DNA of 64,000 bases, from assembly GCF_018143015.1 (NCBI RefSeq), contig NC_054742.1:11453632-11517631 (forward strand), in the 5' to 3' direction. The notes below the pieces were generated by a model. It saw nothing but the letters and a program-made list of their open reading frames with translations, did no database searches and had not been told where the DNA came from. Made by a program: the position numbers and the translations under genes. Source of the stretch: Lytechinus variegatus. Its lineage: Eukaryota > Echinodermata > Echinoidea > Temnopleuroida > Toxopneustidae. Positions 49,036-61,100 of this stretch are shown here, piece after piece. The stretch's first letter is position 1. Every line of letters starts with the position of its first letter.

Positions 49036-49815
49036 AATAATAATAATAATGTAGGATATTTATATTGCGCACATATCCACCTTGTCAGGTGCTCAAGGCG
49101 CTCCTATATTACCCGGCTAAGCTAGGCGTTCATAGCGCACACAGCTTCTTAAAGGGGAAGTTCACCCTGACAAAAAGTTTATTGTAAAAATAGCAGAAAA
49201 AATAATAAAAAATATTGACGAAGGTTTGAGAAAAATTCATTAAATAATTAAAAAGTTATTAGAATTTCAATTATTTGATTTGTGACGTCATATGCGAGCA
49301 GCATTCCTACAGAGTGATTAATAAAATATCAATGAAATGTCATTTTCTCAGAAAATTGAAAATGGTTTTCACTGTAACTATTGTATATCAATAGACAAAT
49401 CATTTCACACCCGATCATGAATAGAAAACATAATTAAGTCATCAGGAACCATAAAAAAATTGAAATTCATGCATTTTATATTACATAACAGATGAAGCAG
49501 CTGCTCGTTTATGACGTCACAAATCCAAAACTTTGAACTCAAATAAATTTCTTATTCTTTAACGGATTTTCCTCAAATCTTCACCAATAATTTTTACTAT
49601 TTTTTCTGGTATTTTTACAACAAAGTTTTCTTGAGGGTGAACTTCCCCTTTAAGGAATTACTTCCTACCGGTACCCATATACCTCACCCGGGTTGAGTGC
49701 AGCACATTGTGGATCAGTTTCTTGCTGAAGGAAATTACACCATGGCTGGGATTCAAACCCACGACCCTCTGTTTCAAAGTCCGAAGACTAATCCACTGGG
49801 CCACAATGCTCCAAA
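49036..49815 (-). mobile_element. tRNA-derived SINE carrying a nested MITE
   Basis: On the minus strand the tRNA-like head has A box TGGCCCAGTGGATTAGTC (complement of 49786-49803) and B box GGGTTTGAATCCC (complement of 49748-49760). The body runs through TCAGCAAGAAACTGATCCAC and GTGCTGCACTCAACCCGGGT to a (TTA)n tail at 49036. It is interrupted by the element at 49149-49653. Confidence 0.85.
49149..49653. mobile_element. TTAA-flanked foldback MITE nested in the SINE
   Basis: Edges TTAA AGGGGAAGTTCACCCT and AGGGTGAACTTCCCCT TTAA. Both arms contain TGACGTCA (49283-49290, 49512-49519). Removing the element and one TTAA restores a continuous SINE (CTTC TTAA GGAATTAC). Confidence 0.92.
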
Positions 49816-51570
49816 GTAGGTATTTGTGTGACTACATCTCGGTGGCCCATGAACTGATTCCTACCAAAATTGGGATGTGGAGTTTTTTGTATATAAATCT
49901 TGCTTCATAAAGTCTGAGACATAGTAACTAAAACACTGTAATGCAAAGGGGTTTTTTGGGGGGTGTAAATTCATAGCTTAAGTGCTCTATCAGTTACACC
50001 ATCCTAGTGTTGACATCACCAGCAAATTATGTTTGGATCATGGAAAGAGCAAATCTCCCGTTATATCTGTATGCAATTTCAGGATATTTTTTCTCCCAAT
50101 TTACTACCAATTATCCCAATATTAAAGTGTTCTGATATTAACTTTTAGTGATCCCATTGAATGTCAGTCTTCATACTGTATCTAAAAATTTGAATTGGTA
50201 ATTGTTTAATTTCATATAACTTTAGGATGGATCTAATCTATCTGCCTTGTAGATCTACAGAGGAAACATTTCTGTAATTTGAAAATGTAAAAAGAGCAAA
50301 ATTAATCAATTAAATCCTCCCAATATGTGTCTGGTATTAACAATAAGACAAAACCGTGCAATATTTTGCTTGACAGCTCCATATTGAAAGACACAATCTA
50401 AATACATGTCCTACCTGAAGAGTTAATAGATGTAATGGGAGTTGATTGACATTCCCTATTTCATGTTTTTTACTACAGAGGTGCAGAAATTATCTATTTG
50501 CATATTTGTTTAAATGCAGCCATGGGTTAATTTGTATGTATATTTCAATATGGTGCAAGACAAAAATATGTAGATAAGCCTCTATGCAAGTTGCTTGTGT
50601 TCATATTAAGTCTTACTAATAATATGTTTTTGTCCTGGCATTATAATGTGCTCAATGAAATTTATGCCATATTTTGTAGTTACCTAGTATGGAATGCATA
50701 TATTTGTATGTGAAGGGTCCAACAGTCAAAAGTTATTGGTGAATATATAATCATGTGTTATTCCTTTTGCTGAGCTTCAATGTCATTTTTTTTAATGATC
50801 CATTTATCAGCACTTGTATGAAGTAATAATGGTGTCTTCTGTTGAAGCGCACACATCTGTCAGGCATGATGCTCATGACGCTATTTACGGTCATAAAAAT
50901 AAGGGCAAAATACAAATTGTCTTACACCTTATAATTCAGTACAAACTCTCAAACTTAATGATACAGAAAAGCTGGAGAAAATTTAACACTGATATAACTT
51001 AGTTTAACAGAAACATTTCATAATATAATTATTTAATCTAGGCCAATTCAATGTTATTAATTTGACTGACTTAAATGATAAAATACAACATATTTATTAA
51101 AGATAATACAGTTAATACAAGTAACTGTGGGGATCCATATCAATCTTAAGCAAAAAATAAAATAATTTACATTACTTAGAATGCATACATGTATTCTAAA
51201 CATGTACTCTGTTTTCTTGTGTTTGAAAGTTTGCCTCAATAATTACCATTGGTTGAATTGTTTCCAATGTCGATTTGTTGGTTACCCTTTTACATAATGC
51301 TGTAAAATCCAGAGATCTCGTTTCCAACCAAAGTGATGTTGGTACAGAATGATTATATGAACACTACCAGTAATGTTGTTGAACTTTATTTCAACCTACT
51401 AAACAAAGCTATAAATTTTTTCATGAAGAAAAATAAATAATCCCATATTTACCCACAAAGAAGGAAAGAGTGTACATATCATCCACAAAAAAATACATAA
51501 CCATCTCTGTGCACCAGACCTGCTCTTAACATTCTGTCTACACTAAGAAACAAAAATTGTTGAGAAATAT
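49816..51570. other. intergenic downstream of BORCS6, no gene seen
   Basis: A+T-rich sequence with short frames only and no splice-flanked coding block. No recognisable repeat apart from homopolymers. Confidence 0.4.
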
Positions 51571-51571
51571 T

Positions 51572-51830
51572 ATTATTATTTGTTTTGGCGTCACCTGTGC
51601 CTGGGAGGCGAAAAGCGAACTGAATCACTGTGACCCGCAGGTCTCTCCTCCCGATATAACTGATTGGGGGGAATGCAGGTGGACCACTACACCGGGGTTT
51701 CCCCCTACTCTTATACGAATAGTGCAATAGGTTCTTAACGTGCAAAGGTGGTGACTCTCCTCTACACGGGGCCTCCATTTAACGTCCTATCCGAGGGACG
51801 GAGTGTTTTCCATTGTAACATAGCCTGCAT
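51572..51830 (-). repeat. SINE-like repeat with conserved GGACGTTAAATGGAGGCCCC core
   Basis: On the minus strand: CCCTCGGATAGGACGTTAAA, then GAGAGTCACCACC, GCACGTTAAGAACC and CACAGGTGACGCC, followed by an AATAATAAT run. The GGACGTTAAATGG core is widespread in invertebrate SINE-like repeats. No tRNA boxes were found in this copy. The 99-codon minus frame over it is an artefact. Confidence 0.55.
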
Positions 51831-52195
51831 CTATGAAACATGGGAGAGATGTTTACCCACAACGCACACAATGTTCTTATTTGATATCATAATGATTTCA
51901 TTATAAATGTGTATACCGGTACATGTACATCACGAGTCATATTGACAAGTATCACAAGTTTGTATGATGCACAGCTCCATACATTACTTTGTGCAAACTT
52001 GTTTGAATTTTGTGCACACTTTTAAAAGGTTCTTATTGGTTGGCAATTTGTTTTTTTTGTCCCATGTGACTTCTTTGACAAAGAAATGTTGCTTGCCTTT
52101 TTATTTTTATGTCTAATAAAATGTTTCTTTAATTTGTCATGCCATATGTGAATGAACCTTAGGATTCATTTCGTATTTGTAATGATGGGGAGAGG

Positions 52196-52640
52196 TGGAT
52201 CATTGTGCTGCACTCAACTCAGGTGGGTGTTTCATAAAGCTATTTGTAAAATATGAATGACTTTACGCACGACTGGTGATCCTTTCGAGCTATGTGATAT
52301 CCGTATGTAATTGAGTTTATGACCTGAGAACATGTTCCAGTCGTGCGTAAAGCTGTCCGTAACTTTACGAACAGCTTTATGAAACACCTGGTGAGGTGAA
52401 TGGGTACCTGGCAGGAATTTATTCCTTGAAATGCATGTGCACTGTAATCTTAGTAATTACGGCTCATATTTGAAAAAAAGAGCTGTGTGTTCATTATGCT
52501 TGTCTTTGCTTTCTTTACAATGTCAAGCTACAGCTGGGGTAATAATATCCAAGTCCTTTGGAAGCGCATAGAGACATTATTTATAATTGTGATATGCACT
52601 ATACAAGAACTGTTTTTTTATTATTATACTGCCAACATTT
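52196..52640 (+). mobile_element. SINE 3' portion interrupted by a MITE
   Basis: CATTGTGCTGCACTCAACTC and GTGAGGTGAATGGGTACCTG match the body of the SINE at 49036-49815 in the opposite orientation. The tail GCGCATAGAGAC...TATGCACTATACAAG ends in TTATTATTAT. The tRNA head is missing. Confidence 0.75.
52226..52388. mobile_element. MITE, GGTGTTTCATAAAGC ends, nested in SINE
   Basis: Ends GGTGTTTCATAAAGC and GCTTTATGAAACACC. Inner inverted pair: CTTTACGCACGACTGG with CCAGTCGTGCGTAAAG (perfect). The tetramer GGTG is found on both sides (52222-52225, 52390-52393). It resembles the ends of 33949-34110. Confidence 0.85.
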
Positions 52641-52644
52641 TCAG

Positions 52645-54944
52645 TTTGAACTTGTATACCAGGCAATTTCCAGTATTTATATTCAAGATGTGTACGACTT
52701 TTAATTTTGTGCAGTTGGTTGATTTAATGTGATTTTCTGTTTTATACCATATAATATGATGTACACTGTACAAGGTATTTTTGATGTTGAGAAGAGATCA
52801 AATTATAAATGGACATAGAAATACATGCAAGTGTTATTTTGCGTCAATGTCTGAATAAATAATGTGGAGTTAAAGAGATGAGATCCTATCCTTGGAGGGA
52901 TGCTAAAGAGTGAGAATAGAAAGGAATAATGTAAAGACAAAGTTGGAAGCCTAGCAATATGAGCTTCAGGTTGATTATTCTGAACAAAAAACTAACTCTA
53001 AACTAACTCTAACCGTATGCTCTCTAATAAGATGTTCAGACTGGGGAAATTGTTGCAGGAACAAATGTTGTTTCACCCAACTATCTGCTTAAACCTGATA
53101 TTTCAAAGTTATTACGGGGGTTATTATCATGGGTTGCCCGATTGCCTCAAAATTTTGCACAAGGGTCAAGAATTATGTAATCTACAAAGTTGTATAGCTA
53201 AATTGAAATTTACAAAAGTCCTATTATTTTTTTCTTTGATTAGCTCATTTATGTGAGAAATCATAGATTTTGGTACTTCTCACTAAATAGAGCCTCAGCC
53301 ATATGAACTCCCAAAATACTCTGGCCTAGATAGGGTTAACACTTGATCATTGAAATCAAGCTAAAGCTTTATAAGCAAAATAATTTTTTTTTGCAAGCAA
53401 CAATGTTAAATCTCCTGACCAGCATCCTTCCTAATTCTTTTTCTATTTTAACAAGCATTAAATTGGTATCATTGGTTTCCTCATTTATACTGACCAGAAT
53501 GTACATATTCATGTAAATCTTATGCAAAATTAAGCTGAAATTTCAATTGTCAACTTTTGAAATTTCATATCTGATTTTGATGAATCTTTCAGTGTTAAGC
53601 TGGTTTAATTTTCTTTTTTTTTATTCAAATCAACATTTGTTTGTATGTACTTGGCCCTTTACAAAATATCATGGCTGATCATCAATAAAACAGTATTGAT
53701 TAAGACTGTGAGACAAGTTAAAAAATCATTTGAAAGATACAAAACTTTCAAACTCGGGTATTTTTTCATATAATCTCTACAATAAACAGCACTCCCACAA
53801 CCACATTTACAATCAACATTCTGAAACGTTTGAAAATGCTGATTCTGTCCTCGCAATGGAAGCATAAAGTAAAACACACCCTAAGCTTTAGAATGATGTC
53901 ATTGCCAATTTCAGATGTATAGATCTCAATATATTTAGGAATTTTAGATTTCAATTTATAATTTTTCAAAATTCAGAATTTGACTTGGAAGATACAAGAT
54001 TTTCTGCTTCTGAAAAACTGTAAAGTTTCATGGATTCAAATCTCTTATTTCCTTATTGTCAAAACAGAAAATTCATATTCACTAAAAAACAACATACAAT
54101 AAAATGTCACTTTCAATACTTTCTTTATTGTGTTATATGTTTACTGTTCTTCATATATATGCTAAATAGCATAGACTATGAAGAACCCCCAAAATTTGGT
54201 AAAATAATTGACCAATGAAAAAGAGTTCAAATTTTCACCTGTTCTATATTTTTTGCAACAAAAGTATACAAATAATGACTGTTTATGAGTGTGATGGGCA
54301 GAATATTTCACGAGTTTAAAGATGAAATAATCCATTCAACACCAAACAAAGTATTCTGTCCATTCAACGAATGAAAAGAACTTTCATTATTTGATTTATA
54401 CGACACCTAAAAATAGATTCTTATTTGCCATTCTGTACAAATTTGTTGCATACATACAACACACATGCTGCAAACACGAGCAGCACCGGTCGTCTTGACA
54501 AGCGTGCAATGGATAACATCATAACTATGAACTCTGGTATAGATACAATACTTTGAATGCTAATGGATATTCCCACTCAGACTGAAGCTCAAGATTTGAG
54601 CATAAGCAAAACAATGGATAGCTTGGATCTATTCTACTTGCCCTTAACATGAACATGTAAATACAAGTTATTCATAAGCCCATGTTCAGAAGTCGGGATT
54701 AACTAGTTAGACCATGGTCTATCATTGCGCTGAAATTATGGAAATCCACAAATGTCAAAATATTTGTTTACATTCCATGTTTCTTATGTTTACTGACAAT
54801 TATCTTACTAATATTTCCCAGACAGGCAATTATCTTCTTAACATTTCCCAGACCCTTTAGAATGATTTGAGAGTCAAATTAGCTGATACAATGACCTATT
54901 GTTAGATATATGTCACAATTGATTATCAAGTGTTAAACCACAAC
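52645..54944. other. intergenic, one MITE scrap
   Basis: 53555-53661 matches the right end of the 14775 foldback family (ATATCTGATTTTGATGAATC, ATTCAAATCAACATTTG). Otherwise A+T-rich without gene signals. Confidence 0.45.
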
Positions 54945-54945
54945 T

Positions 54946-55229
54946 TTAAGGCTTGGTCCCACTGCAATTACAGATGTAGAGAGGCTGTAAAAGGGAAAAA
55001 AATTCCTGCCATCCGTTGGAACGTTATGTATCCGTTGTGTACTATTTGCATACATGTTATACACTCTATATCTATGGAGCATCCGTGCATTATGATTTCA
55101 TGGTTCGCCCATTTTTTCCATTGTCTGGAGCAGTTGAAAACGGATGGAGCCACCCCAAAATTAAGCTTGTCTGCTGTATCCATTATGAATACTTTTTGTG
55201 TCTATTGGCCAGTGGGACCAGGCCTTTAA
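54946..55229. mobile_element. TTAA-flanked MITE (GGCTTGGTCCCACTG type)
   Basis: Left TTAAGGCTTGGTCCCACTG, right CAGTGGGACCAGGCCTTTAA. TTAA is at both edges. Part of it is included in the tandem duplication described for 55149-56590. Confidence 0.8.
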
Positions 55230-56590
55230 ACAAAAGTTTTAATGAAACCCAACTTAAGAAAAACAGGCCATAAGGTTTAGAATTTTTGCTATGAAAAAGT
55301 AATTTAAATTAAATAGCCATGGCTAGTTGTTGGGTACTCATGGGGAAACAAGTCATTGGAGCCACCCCAAAATTAAGCTTGTCTGCTGTATCCATTATGA
55401 ATATACCATGTAATGATAGGGGAAGGTGGGGTAAGTTGTGACAGTTTTTGCTTTTTGCAAGTTAGAATTAATGATTAATAATCTTGTCGAAATAAGTACC
55501 TTGCCTTGAAATTTAATTCTTCTGAAATATTTTCCACCTATATATAAATTTCTATCCCCACTCTGAAAGTCATCGAAACCTTTGAAAAAAACGATGTCAA
55601 ATGACTCAACTTGCCCCATATATGGGGTAAGTTTGAGCCACCTTCTGGGGTAAGTTGAGCCACAAAAACTATGTACAAAATGTATGGGGGATAACCAGCA
55701 TGTCAATTTTTTGTTTAAAGTCTTTTCACTTGCTAATTCCCTATACAGGTAAATACTAACATCCTGTAAAAGGAAAAGAGCAGTCATGTAAATTTGCTCC
55801 ATTCAGCCTGCATTTCAATCGATTTTTATGGTTTGTTGGTTTTTAAGATACATTACCATAGGAATTACCATGGCTCAACTTGCCCCATGCTTTTTGGCTC
55901 AACTTACCCCAGTCCGAACTTAATGCGATAATTTTGTATCCACATATTTATTATGCATCCATCATATAAAAGACTATGACAAGAATGAAGATCCATACCT
56001 GGACTAATAATGCTGTTATCATGTCTTTATTATATTTAAAGACTTGTGTGTTTATAAAGCACTTATCTATTTCACACTCTTTTTTACTTTTTTGGCTGAA
56101 ATTCATATTTTTCCCTCTAAAAAACTACTTTTTGTTTCAAAGTTGGAAACAATGTGGTGGGGTTAGGGGTTATGCTATGGGTCATCAATACATGACACCA
56201 CCACAATGTCTGACTCATTCATTATTGGCCTTGGGCTGGTGGCTCAACTTGCCCCTATGCTCAACTTACCCCGCCTTCCCCTATATGTAAATGTAATGTT
56301 TATTACACTGTAGCTCAATACTTAGTTTAATGTAGAATAATTTTTTTTTTTAATGAAAACCATATTAATAATTTGATCTCTTATGTAATAGATAATTCAT
56401 TTGTTAAGCGCATAGAGATTACCAATATTATGCACTATATAAGTACAATATTATTATTAATACTTTTTGTGTCTATTGGCCAGTGGGACAAGGCCTTTAA
56501 ACAAAAGTTTTAATGAAACCCAACTTAAGAATAACAGGCCATAAATAGCCATGGCTAGTTGTTGGGTACTCATGGGGAAACAAGTCATAC
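55149..56590 (+). repeat. tandem duplication of about 210 bp, second copy split
   Basis: Block A (GCCACCCCAAAATTAAGCTT...) is at 55149-55192 and 55361-55403. Block B (CTTTTTGTGTCTATTGGCCA ... GGGGAAACAAGTCAT) is at 55192-55357 and 56463-56588. Order A-B-A'-[insert]-B'. The insert contains the TA-flanked element 55419-56281 plus a SINE-like tail at 56400-56460. Confidence 0.75.
55419..56281. mobile_element. TA-flanked foldback element, copy 2
   Basis: Same as 35991-36850, with a few dozen differences at most by eye across 863 bp. Ends GGGGAAGGTGGGGTAAGTTG and CAACTTACCCCGCCTTCCCC, with TA at 55417-55418 and 56282-56283. The minus frame seen in copy 1 is extended here (55395-55802). Confidence 0.9.
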
Positions 56591-56645
56591 AACAATGGCT
56601 ATGACCAAGAGAAAAAGAGCAAAAGCTATAACGACCAGGTAATGG

Positions 56646-57660
56646 TAGGTTCACACTGGCAATCAGATCAACTCATTCAGTCAATCCCAATTAAGTTTAT
56701 TTTGGCCTTATCACATTTGATCAACAAGGGTATTTGGAGTCATTCAAGCTTCTTTATAAAGACATCTCACAAATCTGGATCTGGTGCTGCAGAACATACA
56801 AAAACCATTTCCTCACCTAGATTTCCCTTCACAATTTCCACCTACAACTTCCTTTGCACATATGTTCAAGTACAGATCAATGTATTTTTTGAGGATATGG
56901 ATTGGAGGAATTATAAAAGTTTGGGTGAAGGATGGAAATTATTGAAAAACGGTCCAGAAGGGGTCACGTTGAAATACGATCAAGTATTTGGTCGGGATTG
57001 GTCTGGGTAAAATTGATGATCAGGCTTGATCGAACTTAAAGGGATGGTTCGGGTTAAATATATTTATATCTCAATAGAGTAAAATTCACAGAGCAAAACA
57101 CAAAAAATTTGATCAAAATTGGATAACAAATTACGAAGTTGTTGAATTTTAAAGATTTGCATTAGTCTGGTGTAACAGTTTGAGGCATATCTTTACGAAT
57201 ATTCATTAGGTGGGCTGAAGATATCACATCCCCACTTTCCTTGTTCTTATCTTATTACATGAAATCATGATTGTTTCATTTTATCATACATGTGTAAATG
57301 ATGTGTCTCCATTATGATGAAATAAGTTGCGGCAATAGGTCATTAATGCACTTAATCAGTTGTCAATCCAGTCGTTTTAGTTCTTGGTAGAAAAAAATTG
57401 AATAAACTTAATTTCATATAATAAAATAAAGAAGAACAAGTGGGGATATGACATCATCAGCCCACCTAATGACATGTCTAGAACTGTTTCACCAGAATAA
57501 TGCAAATCTTTAAAATTCAATACTTTGTTATTTGCTATCCAATTTTGATCAAATTTTCAGCGTTTTGCTCTGTGAATTTTGCTATTTTTATTGAGATAAA
57601 GATATCTCCAGCCTAGACCATCCCTTTAATCAAGTTCACCTGATTGGCAGTGTGAACTTA
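56646..57660. mobile_element. foldback MITE (TAGGTTCACACTGGCAATCAG) holding a nested element
   Basis: Left end TAGGTTCACACTGGCAATCA, right end the near complement CTGATTGGCAGTGTGAACTT. A TTAA foldback (57036-57629) is inserted near the right end. The 122-codon plus frame 56642-57010 lies wholly inside and has no recognisable domain. Confidence 0.75.
57036..57629. mobile_element. TTAA-flanked foldback MITE (GGGATGGTYYGGG type)
   Basis: Edges TTAAAGGGATGGTTCGGG and GCCTAGACCATCCCT TTAA. The inner phrases AAAATTCACAGAGCAAAACA and complement pair. Closest relative is 61141-61705. Confidence 0.88.
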
Positions 57661-58101
57661 GTATAAATACACATGATTTGCATATGTCATTGGGTGAATA
57701 AAATTAAAGCTGATAACTGACCATTGCATAGTTTGTTGTCAAATTCACTTTATACTTAAGCACCACTAAACAAACTGTTGCTAGACCAATAGAGGTAAAA
57801 TTTACAGATATGTACTTATAGATCCTACTCACAATAAACTTTTGTCCCAGCAAAGAGGTGTCACTCTGTCTTTGTTGGAAACTGTAAATTACTGAAGGGT
57901 TAATTATTGTCTACACATAATTTTTTTTCTGCCACTGCATCATACAGACCTCTAATCATCAATTTGAAGAAATAAATATGGTTGTCATTGCCAACAATTG
58001 CAATTACATATTTTCTTTTAAAAAATCAATTATTTCATGATTTTATGGAACCTCCATATGACATGCCATATTTTACTAGAGGACTTCCTTTTCAAGAATA
58101 T
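57661..58101. other. 3' flank of DDX20 (minus strand)
   Basis: Contains the DDX20 3' UTR. No clear AATAAA on the minus strand was found close to the stop, so the end of the transcript is not placed. Confidence 0.35.
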
Positions 58102-61100
58102 TCACCTTAAAGAAGTTAAATAGGAATAGTGTGTGTATGGTTGTTGATATTCATTATAATAGTCATTCCAATAATGCTGAGAATAACCTGGATAATGCCA
58201 TCCATGGTATCCAGTTACTGGAGCAGTGGCATAATAGCTTTCATTGTACTGCCAGCCATCTACATTACTTGACTGATTACTAGAAATATCTGGATTATGA
58301 TATTTAACATGTCTCTCAGAATCTTCATTGTATGCAAATCCATCACTGGTGTTAGAATGATCCTTCACCTTCACTTTAACTTGGTTTGTGTAGTGATGTC
58401 TTGTACCAGGGTTCTTCCCTTTACTCCTGTGGTTGTTATCAGAAGTATCCTTGATGTATTCTTTATCTTCTGCATCTGTGCCACTGCTTGCACATTCAGC
58501 TTCACTTGACGATGTACTACAGGTGCTTGTATCACTTTCACACAAACTGCTTGATGACTGATCTGATGAAGATTCTCCAGTTTCGGACAGTGTGTTGTCC
58601 TTTCTGACAGCTTCTGGTGGAAGAGATGCTGGAATGTAATTCTTGAAAATGGCCCACACTGGGTCATTTACCGTGGAAGTAGAGCTATCCTTTTCTAAGG
58701 GAATGTTTTCTTGAACTAAAGGAGTTGCTTGTTCAATTTTCAAAGTTTCTCTTTCACTCAGGTCTGATATTGGACTTTCTTCACATTCAGCTTTGTTCTG
58801 CTGACCTTGATGTGTCATGTATAATTTGTGAACTTTTTGTTTGTCAGTATCAGTGTCCATATCACCATCACACAAGCTTGCAGTTAGATTACTAACAAGA
58901 GCTATATCAAGTTCTTTAGGAGACATCAGAGCACCAAGGGTACTCATCTGGAAAATATGATGTTTGATTCTTTGCTGTTTCCCTTTCTTCTTCCATCCAA
59001 CAGTACTCACAACCTTTGGTTTAGTCTTTATCTCGGGTTTATTTTTAGGTTGACTATCTAGTGGATTAGAGACTTGATGAAGAAGCATACCTGAACTATC
59101 ATCCTGGTTAACAGTGATTTTCTCCTCACTTTCTTGATTGTCTTTGGTTGTCTCTGAAGTATACTCTGTCAGAGTATCATCTTGCTTGTTTTCCATTCCC
59201 TTTCTTTTGATACCACCTGAAGAAACATCTAATACAGAAGTCACATTATCCATATACTCTGTCTCTTTTGATTCTCTTACAGTGACTGTTGCCTCCTCAC
59301 TATTTTCGATTTCAATTTTAGAGATGTCTCGTTTTCCCAAGTGACTGCACATCATAAATGAATTGTATAGTTGAGCCCTGTATATTTCTATCTCATCAGT
59401 GGGTGTTAAACCCTGGAACTTTTTTTGAATAATGTCATGACTATCACATACAATCTCATGGACATCATTATCACTGTGCTCGATGACTTTTGTCATTTCA
59501 TCTACCCCTTCACCTTCTGACCCTTGAAGACGAGTCTTTTTTATCATGTACTTTTCAAAGGATTCTTTACTTTCATACCAGGTACAAGCTTTTCTTGTTT
59601 CATGTCCACTTTTGACTTGAGACCACTGAAGAAGAGAGAGCTTCCTAACTTCCGGTGCATCTTCAAATCCTATAGGTAATGTAGGTCTGTCCCTGTAATC
59701 TTCACTTCTTACATCTTCAAACTGTGATGTCAGGGACTTCAGCTGCACTACATCTTCCTGTGAAGTTTGGGTACATACATCTACAGTTCGTGGTTCCTTA
59801 ACTCTTATATTTGTCTTTGGTATACATGTAGCTTCCATGTCATCTGTACTTTCTACAATCTTTGTTGGTTTCCCATCAAAAGTGTCAGAATCTTTCATCT
59901 TGGAAAGACTCCCATTGACACCAACCTTGTGTGAACAATATTCACCCATCAGCCCATTTGAAGTTAAAGTTGGTATGGTGTCTCCTTTAACTTGAATATT
60001 GTTTTCTGGACTAAATGTGGTGATATCTGTTGTAGAATCTTCATTTGCTGGTACGAGAGACTCTGGTGTAATGGAAACCTGTTGAAACCCAGTCAAGTGA
60101 AGTTCCTGCTTCAACAGATCAGATGGGGCAGGATCTGATACACAAAAAAGGAAGGTGATGTACTTTTAAAATCAGAAACTAATGATATCATCACACCTCT
60201 ATGTGCCTGGAACCTTACTTACAGCCCACATGTATACTTTATGAGAAAACAAAATCCTATCCATTTTAAGGAATGCTCTGTTAATGTGGAAATTGATGAT
60301 CACAACTGAAACCAAGAGTCTATGAAAAATCATCATATATTTGAAATTTTATAAAAAACTATCAATGCATTTTTAATATTACAGATAAGAATACAAAAAT
60401 GGACATAACGGAGAACAAAAGATACAATGAAAACAAAAAAACGTACTAGTAAATTATCTACTCTGTCATTGTCCACTGGTAGTATATAGTACATATCAAA
60501 ACTACAAATTAGACTGTAAGCTATCAACATCCATTAATGGAACATAATCCAATATTTCACACCTCGTGAACTAGGAATCAAACTATTAAAGTAAATTCAA
60601 AGCTCAATGTAACATACATATCAGGAATCTTACCTGGTAGTTCTGTCATTTTGACTCTACACTGACGTTGAATGTTCCTGAGAAGTTCAATCTCTCTACC
60701 CTTGGAAGCAAGACTAATAGCAGCACCATGAGTTCCAAAGCGCCCTGCTCTGCCAATGCGATGAAGGTACGTCTTGGTGTCAGCTGGAATGTCCAGATTG
60801 ATGATTAGGTTGACGTTCTCAGCATCAATACCTCTTGCAGTCTAAAAACAAAGTTAGAAATGCATTCATCATCTTTCTTGTATTCAATCTCCAATATAAT
60901 TAGGGTTTCACTGTCACTATTCACACATTTCACTGCAGATAATAATATACATCACTCATAGGTACCAGAAAATCAACACTAAAAAAGGCAATGACCATAA
61001 TGTATCTTGCATTATTCATGTGTATTCATTATGACATTTGACCTTAAGAAATAACATTCAGATTTCATCTTGGAATGGGGTAATGATTGCTAATTCATGG

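Noticed and set aside
51479..51778. 99-codon minus frame
   Set aside because: Overlaps the GGACGTTAAATGG SINE-like repeat; composition follows the repeat.
54930..55273. Overlapping 99- and 85-codon plus frames
   Set aside because: They run through the TTAA-flanked MITE and its duplicated border; no domain.
55395..55802. 135-codon minus frame, also present as 97 codons at 36062-36355
   Set aside because: It lies wholly inside a foldback element, has no recognisable domain, and is shared only because the two copies are almost identical. Kept as an open question in the findings, not as a gene.
56642..57010. 122-codon plus frame
   Set aside because: Fills the interior of a MITE; no similarity recognised and no splice context.
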